This document shows positions 57,131 through 64,000 of a stretch of 64,000 nucleotides of DNA, in pieces (within the stretch, counting starts at the first letter, position 1; every line of letters begins with the position of its first letter). The stretch spans positions 13,413,841 through 13,477,840 of the forward strand of contig NC_063057.1 in the NCBI RefSeq assembly GCF_018812025.1. Direction: 5' to 3'. A program made the position numbers and the translations under genes. This DNA comes from Megalobrama amblycephala (lineage: Eukaryota > Chordata > Actinopteri > Cypriniformes > Xenocyprididae). The notes beneath the pieces were generated by a model. It was not told the DNA's origin and did not search any database. It saw only the letters and a program-made list of their open reading frames with translations.

Positions 57131-57405
57131 ACAACAAAAGATGTTAATTAAAAGTATACATGGTAAATAAACCTACTGTAAGTTTATTTAATTTGTATAT
57201 CTATAGTATTTGTTGTATTGTTTGTAATTTGTTTGTAAATTTCTTTTTATACAACAACAATTATATATATTGGTAATTATGCCCTTTGAAGGTTTTTGGA
57301 CACTGTGAAATATTTGTTTTTTTAAGTTTGTGACAAGCACATAAAAATTATTACTTTTTTCATTAGAGTAATAATAAAGAAGCTGTCCTACATTCATTAG
57401 TCTAA

Positions 57406-57408
<3 letters not shown>

Positions 57409-57490
<82 letters not shown>
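57409..57490. repeat. (TA)n microsatellite
   Basis: About 41 uninterrupted TA units, the longest simple repeat in the window. Confidence 0.97.
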
Positions 57491-57494
<4 letters not shown>

Positions 57495-57564
57495 TTTAAA
57501 GTATAGGTTATTTAATATTTATTTTTATTATTTTAAAATATAATTTATTATTATAAATTTTTTC

Positions 57565-58061
57565 CACGCTAAGTTTGGGGTCAGTAAGAAATTAATACTT
57601 TTATTCAGCAAGGATGCATTAAATGGATCAAGTGAAAGACTTTTTTTGTTTCAATTTGTTGAAATAAGAAATGTTTCTTGAGCACCAACTAATCTTAAAA
57701 CTCACAGGCCAGGAATAAATTACATTTTAAAACATCGCCACCTGGAATTATATCTGCATTCTGAGTGGTTTTGAGATATTGAGCTTCAAATTTTTTGCAT
57801 TCCATTCGACTTTGTAGATAGAATCTTTCTGTTTTCTAAATAAAAAGTCCCAAAATGTACAATACATAAAAAAATTACAATGTAATTAAGTTATTTAAGA
57901 ATAAGAATAACTTAATTTTGTCAGATTGAACCTTATAATTCCAAGGTGATGATATATTAAAATAGAAAACAGTTACTTTAAATTGAAAAAATATTTACCT
58001 TGATGAGCATTTTCTTTCAAAAACATTAAACTTTTGCCACAAACTTTTGAACTGTAGTGTA
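57565..58061. mobile_element. GTTTGGGGTC-end repeat, both ends present, with an insertion
   Basis: The left end is CTAAGTTTGGGGTCAGTAAG and the right end inverts to ACACTACAGTTCAAAAGTTTG. The body has TTTTATTCAGCAAGGATGC and AAAATAGAAAACAGTTAC. Between 57733 and 57951 a separate element interrupts ATTACATTTTAAAA / TATATTAAAATAG. Confidence 0.75.
57733..57951. mobile_element. 219-bp MITE with CATCGCCACCTGGAATTATA ends
   Basis: The left end CATCGCCACCTGGAATTATA pairs with the inverted right end CATCACCTTGGAATTATA apart from a one-base gap and a few changes. It sits precisely within the GTTTGGGGTC-end repeat, so its limits are well defined by that host. No duplication longer than a few A/T can be told. 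Non-coding. Confidence 0.7.
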
Positions 58062-60683
58062 CAAATTTAATGTAATAGAAAACCCAATGATTAATCACTG
58101 GCCCAATAAAGCAAGTGACAGTTCCATCACCTGTCCCAAAATTTCTGTTTTTTTTTTTTTTTTTTTTAGCCCTTATATGACATTTATAAAGGTGACTGGC
58201 TTAAAAAAACCTGGAGGCTAAACTGAGTGACCATGAGCAAAGATGGCGGATTTCAAATTTCATATTTCCAGGTGGTCCTGCACCAGCTATAAACAACTGC
58301 CATTGTGATGAATGGGAATACTAATGGATAGCTTTCTCAATGCATTATACCCCTTCTTGGATCTTGAAAAAGAGTACCGTAGCTTTTTATTAATAGCCAT
58401 CACTATTTTCTTTTCATCATCGCCTAATCTGCTTTCAGGAGATGTTAATTGGTCTGGACAGAATTGTCGTCCTGAACCTGTGGAGTAAAGTGACGTGGGG
58501 GTTGGTGAGTGCATTAGTTTGATGGCCTGCTCATTGCTCATCCATTGAAAATATCACCACTCTGACATTGTCAGCACTGTTGGTGTATTACCCTGACCCC
58601 TCCACCGATTGCTTTTCATATCTCCAAGTATGCTTCTCTCTTATCCTCCCCTTTTCAGTAGTAATTAGTGCTTCTGTCACATTGCTGTGAGTTGATTGGT
58701 CCTGATGTCACTGCCTGCACTGGGTCGGCTGTATGTCTGCATGAAATGTGGGGTAGAAGCAATAGGTTGCCTCCCATAGCGATCAATGCTCAATCACCAG
58801 AGAGCATTTTTCTTCTGTCACGCCATCTCTCTCATGTTTTTTTCCCCCTCCACGTCTCTGACATCTTTCCTTATTCCACGATTCTACACATGATTAAGGC
58901 CTTTAGGCAATTATGATTCATCTCAGAGTAGATGGGAAAAGAAGTATCAAGATCAATCTTCTATAAGCTCCCGCATTCTGCCCATCCCAAAGTGGACTGT
59001 CAAATCTTTTATGTGAAAGCAACATTTTTTCTTTATTATCTGCTAGATGGTTAGCATTGTAACACCCATAGTTATATGTTTTTCTAAGGCTTACAATCTG
59101 TTTGATGCAAGCTTTTATTGATTGCAAGATCTGAAATTTGTTTTACTATGAGATTGTGTTTTTTTAAAGATGTGAAGCTGGAAGATGAACTAAACTGCTG
59201 GACTGAGGCCAGATATTCATTCTCCACAAAACAGGATATTAAAATGTTCACCTCATGAATACAAGATCCTAAGAAAGATTGCCTTGTAGAAAAAAAATAA
59301 TAAATGTTTTTTCCTCTTTGTATTCATATAGAATGTGATGCGGAGTGTTCTAAGAGTCTGAGACCTCATTTGGATCCTACTTGTGTATATATATTTTTAA
59401 TTAAAATTGCATTTGCCTCCTCCGTTTAAATTGGTTAAAGTTTATCAGAAACATTTTAGCTTTGTGTTTCTTTTAAAATGGTCTCTGTTCCCATTGAAGA
59501 CATTCTCATAACAAGCAATAACGCTGATGTTATAGATGCCTCCGATAATGCGCTCTCCTCCCCCATCTGCTCTTGAGATTCAATTCAGTTTCGTTATACA
59601 GTTTATGGATTGTGTTCTTATGCACAGGCCTTTGTGTACATGCTCTAGTGTGTACAACATGTGTGTGATGTGGATTATGTGTGTATATGGGACAATTTGT
59701 CATTGTGGCTGTTTAGGAGCACAATAGCTCAGTTCCAAATAGCTTAAGCGAGGCAGGTTTGTGGGTCATTAACCTAGCCGGATAATGTCTTAGTGCTCAT
59801 TACATTGGAATGGGGCTGCACAGACACAGGGCTCATTAAAAAAAGATAATTGAGAGACATCTGAATAAGAAACCATACTTGAGGTTTTAGTAGACATATT
59901 GCATCAATAAATAAAGAGATAAAATAAAAAAAAAATATTTCTCTTTTCATCTTGTTCCTATTAATTTTATATATTAAAATAAATTTATTTTATATGACTT
60001 TAAATGTATTGTTTAAATATTCCTAATACTTTATTGAAATTATATGTTTTTCTTGCTGTGGGACTTTTCCCATTATATTAAAACAATTACTCATTGTAGA
60101 TGTATTAAATTAGTCCATAGTGTCATGCAGTCAGGCTTGTATATTTTTTATAATGAATCATTTACAAATTGAAAATCTCAGTGAGTAAAAGTTTGTGTGC
60201 CTCTAATAATGTTAGGTTCAGTGGTCCATGAATAGTTTTGCAAATAAATATAAAATATGATAGCAAGAAAAATAATATTAGCTATGGGGTGTGAGCAAGT
60301 GGACAACAGAACATCAATATCATCACACAACAATATAATCCCTTTAAAATTGACATTGATATTGTTGCTGCTGCAGAAACACATTTAGTTTTCATTAGAT
60401 TACAGCGCTTTTGGATTTAATGAAATGCCAAGTGTGAATTGAAAATGTTTGGGTGTCAGATCAGACTTGCCAAATAACTGCTTTTAACCGGCCAGTGATT
60501 GCACTTGACCAATCTATAGTCCTTTTTTTTAAATTAGTAACGCGATGATGCGTGGGTGAATTTTTTAGGGCAAATTAACCATTCACATGAAGAGGGGAAA
60601 TTATGTAGTGTTTGGAGATAAAATGTAAAAAGAAGATATAAAATGAAATAAATATAACAATATAGAGCAAGTATATACATATA
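58062..60683. other. Non-coding stretch, no gene seen
   Basis: A T run (58148-58167), AT-rich DNA at 59860-60180 and small frames with no family resemblance. 59740-59860 is repeat-free and balanced. No transposon ends recognised. Confidence 0.45.
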
Positions 60684-60731
60684 TATTTGGGTTGGACAAT
60701 GAAACACCTGATTTTAGACCACAATAATTCA

Positions 60732-61847
60732 TTAGTAAGGTGTAGGGCAGGGTTCCTCAAACTTTGCCCTGGAGTGCCAATGCCCTGCAGAGTTTAGCTT
60801 TAACCCTGATCAAACTCATGAGCAAGCTAATCAAGGCAGTGGCCCTCCAGGACCAGATCTGAGGAACCCTGGTGTAGGGCCTCCTTTTGCGGCCAATACA
60901 GCATCATTTCGTCTTGGGAATGACAGATACATGTCCTTCACAGTGGCTAGAGGGATTTTGAGCCATTCCTCTTCCAGAACAGTGGCCAGGTGATGCTGCT
61001 GGAGGAAAATGTTTTCTGACTTGCGCATCCAAAATACCCCAAAGGTGGCTCAAAAATATTTAGATCTGGTGACTGTGCCAGCCATGGGAGATGTTCATCT
61101 TCACTTTCATGCTTATCAAACCATTCTGTCACAAGTCTTGCTGTGACCAATGTGTATTGGTGCCTTATCATGCAATATACACGGCACCTCCTTCAGGGTA
61201 CAATGTTTGAACCATTAGGTGCACACGGTCCCATCAATCACAGTAGTGAATGCCATGATATTGCAGCCCAAACCATTCACTGATCTAGCCCTTGGCTTCA
61301 CTCTGGGCATGCAACAGTCTGGATGTTAAGCATCTTTGGGGCTTCTCCACATCGTAACTCCCATGGATGTGAGAAAGACTGTGAAGGTGGACTCATCAGA
61401 GAACAATACATGTTTCACATTGTCCACAGTCCAAAATTTGCACTGTTGGCACCATTGAAACCGACATTTGGCAATGGCACTTTGGTTTGGCTATAGCAGC
61501 CTGACCATCTATAATTGACTCTGTGGAGCTCCAGTCGAACAGTTTTGGTGGAAACAGTAGTGTTGAGGTGAGCATTCAATTCTGCATTGAATTAGGCAGT
61601 GGTGGTTTTATGTTTTTTAGATACAATCCGGGTAAGTACCTGGACATCCCTTTCAGGCAGCTTCCTCTTGCATCGACGGTTACCTCTGTTGGATGTGGTT
61701 TATGATCCTACATGGTGGTATGCCAGCATTACCCTGGATACCATAGCTCTCGATTCACCACAAAGACTTGCTGTCCTGGTCACAGATGAGCCAGCAGAGA
61801 CACACACCAACAATTTGTCCTCTTTTGAACTCTGATATGTATCCCAT
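60732..61847 (-). pseudogene. Tc1-like transposase, decayed
   Basis: Read on the minus strand, the relic starts near 61847 with MGYISEFKRGQIVGV, a paired-like helix-turn-helix segment of Tc1 type. Other frames continue it (ERDVQVLTRIVSKKHKTTTA). VLFSDESTFTVF near 61395 carries the first catalytic Asp, LHDKAPIH near 61165 corresponds to the second, and SPDLNIFEP near 61055 to the final Glu. It ends AAKGGPTP, and its last codons are split by the hAT insertion before a TAA at 60732-60734. Several frameshifts and in-frame stops make it non-functional. Confidence 0.85.
60748..60871. mobile_element. 124-bp hAT MITE with perfect 8-bp duplication
   Basis: It begins CAGGGTTCCTCAAACT and ends TCTGAGGAACCCTG. 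Identical 8-mers gtgtaggg flank it (60740-60747 and 60872-60879). It interrupts the C-terminal codons of the Tc1-like transposase and is therefore younger than that insertion. Confidence 0.95.
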
Positions 61848-62031
61848 TATGTTGAATAGATTGCAATATTTTATGTACAGCTGTTGCTCTGCTAATTCAA
61901 CCTTAACACTCTGCTCTTTCTGATGTAATGTAAAATTAGCGAAGATTGGCCACCAGGCCATGCATATATAGGCGTGAAACCTCCAACACTATATTGATCA
62001 GCGTTCCATTTCATTGTCCAACCCCTGTATA

Positions 62032-64000
62032 TACAGTATATAACCATAATTGTAACCTTGTCTTCTCATGTACCAGTCAAGGTCTTCTCTAGTTGCTTTG
62101 TTAATCAATTTAGTACCATGTGATGTCATTGGCCGTCCCACTAATTAGGCCAGTGAGCGGTTCGACACTGATCTCAATTGTCAGAATGTAAATATCTCCT
62201 GTTTCCATGACGAGAAGTGCCTCAGTCATACAGCAATGCAATTATGTGATGGGCCAGAGAATGTGCTCTGTTAGGAGACCAATTAGCTTATCTCCATGTC
62301 CATTCAGCCTTTGTTTTGATACCACATTACAGCATCTCCATTTGCATTGATGAGGGCTTGTCAGAGGGATAGGAGTTTAATGTGAGATGGAGTTCTTCTT
62401 TCTCGGTTGAGTGGAATAGATGTCATTAATTAGAATTAAGGCTGTGACGAGGATTTATTTAATTTTATAATTTATTTCTAAAAATAGCAAAAATGAGAAA
62501 TCCTACTTTCAAGAAATGCAACTAAGTCTACCCTCAGCTCTGTCTATCCTCATTCTCTGATGTTATTTTATCAAAATGTATAATTTTAGCTGCTGAACAT
62601 TTTAGTAATGATGATCAACAGCCTTCAATTCAATCTGACAGACACAGTTGGCAATGTGATAACAGCAGACTCCAGAGATGGTGGAACAGAGATGGAGTGG
62701 GAAACAATCATAAACAGAAATTGACTTACTATTCTCACTGTATGACATCTGTCAGTTGTGGGTGAACTGAGAAAATATACCAGCTATAAATATTTCTTAT
62801 ATATTTGTCTCTATGTCAACAGATTTAGGTTCCCTTGCAAATTTGTGACAAACAAAAGGTTATTGTGTCACTCAAGATGAGCCGGTTTCTATCTCTGTGC
62901 ACCTGAACCTTATGAAGACACATTGGTTTTTGAATTAAATATGAATGAAAGACCTATTTATTTATTTATTTTTTCATTAGTTTTTACTTGGTGAATCATA
63001 CCTGAGGAGCCTATTTCTGCCTCAGAGAAAAGAAAATGTGTGAATAATTGTGATAAATGGTAAAAAAAAAGTCACATTGTGAGAAATACTTTTGCATTTG
63101 GAAGTTAGGAAATCACAATTATGAGAAAAATTTGCAGTTGTGTTATTTTAATAATTAGTTTTAGTAAGCAGAACAACCAAAAAAAACAACAACAAACTTT
63201 TAACATATGCCTATGCAAATGAGTTTTTTTCTTTTATGCTATTTTTGGACCTGTTGATGATGAAATCAAAACCAATGCTTTGTTGGACCATGTGTACATG
63301 TAGAAAGTCATACAGCCATGCAGACTGCATCATTTCAATTTAACAGAACAAACTCCTTAAAAATGTTGACAATTGAAGTATGTTTTTTTCCCCTAGTTCC
63401 AGTGGAGGATGGTTATTTATTTATTTGTGCTAGTGAATGACAGGTTATGAAGAGGAGAGTTTATCCTGTGTTCACTGGGATAATGCTGTATTATTAGAGG
63501 GCTTTTGAGTTTCTCTCACTTTGCATCCACTGAATGATGTTCTTCAAGGTTGACTTCAGGCTGCTGTGGTCAAGACATAATTTAAATGTACTATCAGCAA
63601 GCTTCTGCCCCCAAGCCCCAGCGGCCACAAATACTTGGCTTTAAACGAATTGGACTCCACCATCTCTGGAGTCTGCTGTTATCAAGTCATTTCACAGGCC
63701 ATTTCCTAATTGGCATCTGAAGCCCATTCGAGCGTGCAGGTGCTCTGAAGAACACTTTCGCATTCAGGGTTTTCGAGTCCTGCTCTCGTTTTTCGAAAGC
63801 AAACTGGTGAAATGGATTTCCGTCAAATTGGAACACGTTGAATAAACACGTTGGTCTGCGATGAGGCTTCAATATAAGAAAAATACAGGCAGCTAATAAA
63901 GAGCACATAATCATAATCACATAATCATTCGAGCTTGATTTCTATGCATTAGGGCATAATATGTATGTTATGAATGTTATAGTAGGTTCAGCCTTTGCTG
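62032..64000. other. Non-coding stretch with a candidate conserved patch
   Basis: No gene. 62110-62400 is repeat-free and balanced (listed separately). 62940-63240 is AT-rich. The minus frame at 63687-63920 resembles nothing known. Confidence 0.45.
62110..62400. promoter_or_regulatory. Candidate conserved non-coding element
   Basis: CCCACTAATTAGGCCAG, GCAATGCAATTATGTGATGG, GACCAATTAGCTTATC and CATTTGCATTGATG occur in a repeat-free block. ATTTGCAT is octamer/POU-like and TAATTA homeodomain-like. Appearance only. Confidence 0.28.

Larger units (their letters stand above)
60684..62031 (-). mobile_element. Nearly complete Tc1-like transposon, inactive
   Basis: The inverted ends are TATTTGGGTTGGACAATGAAA on the left and, inverted from the right, TATACAGGGGTTGGACAATG. 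The outer bases are TA-rich, consistent with TA targeting. The transposase relic fills most of the minus strand. A 124-bp hAT element was later inserted at 60748-60871. Without it the length is about 1.22 kb, normal for Tc1 elements. Confidence 0.85.

Noticed and set aside
1..64000. tRNA, rRNA, snRNA or known microRNA genes
   Set aside because: None recognised by eye; the many hairpins found are explained by foldback transposons.

Overview
The window looks like non-coding nuclear DNA from a teleost fish, most likely a cyprinid. No ordinary host gene is visible on either strand: no chain of exons, no long conserved reading frame, no tRNA or rRNA. The evidence for a fish is the repeat content. 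There are many short non-autonomous DNA transposons with the family look typical of cyprinid genomes: ends like AGGGTTAGTTCACCC at TTAA sites, hAT ends like CAGTGTTGGG, TAGGGCTGGGCGATA, CAGTGGTTCTCAA and TAGGGGTGTGACGAG, two Tc1-like transposase relics, a tRNA-type SINE fragment and long TA, GATA and GT microsatellites. It reads as an intron or intergenic stretch.

Layout. 1-1.4 kb: 3' end of a Tc1-like element, a TA repeat, then a small hAT-like element. 3.5-7.4 kb: TTAA-site elements, including a three-layer nest (4500-6600). 9.2-10.3 kb: a palindromic element with an AT-rich core. 12.6-14.4 kb: a hAT-like element, then a 1.28-kb TTAA element. 15.7-16.4 kb: a local duplication with an identical 42-nt core. 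17.9-21.2 kb: a hAT element with a second repeat inside, AT-rich DNA, a TGTCA...TGACA insertion and long TA/GATA tracts. 26.7-29.5 kb: the most complex locus, a hAT element carrying three further insertions whose order can be read from the target-site duplications. 31.8-33.3 kb: a 1.5-kb hAT element with a perfect 8-bp duplication. 33.6-34.6 kb: another nested repeat. 36.8 kb: a SINE fragment. 39.2-40.6 kb: a TTAA element with exon-like pieces and a 71-nt hairpin. 41.9-50.5 kb: assorted elements, including a near-perfect 368-bp palindrome. 51.8-53.7 kb: two TTAA elements sharing one TTAA, one of them carrying a 1-kb hAT. 56.5-58.1 kb: a hAT relic with a BED-finger-like peptide, a TA repeat and another nested repeat. 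60.7-62.0 kb: a nearly complete but dead Tc1-like transposon whose last codons are split by a 124-bp hAT element.

Between the repeats lie lower-repeat segments. Several have mixed base composition with clustered TAAT, ATTA and TAATTGC cores (around 12.0, 14.7, 26.3, 36.3, 41.4, 54.0 and 62.2 kb) and could be conserved non-coding elements. That is a guess from appearance and needs an alignment.

No new biological system was found. The most informative content is the history written in nested insertions and their duplications. Superfamily names rest on end sequences and duplication length; family names were not assigned because no library could be searched.
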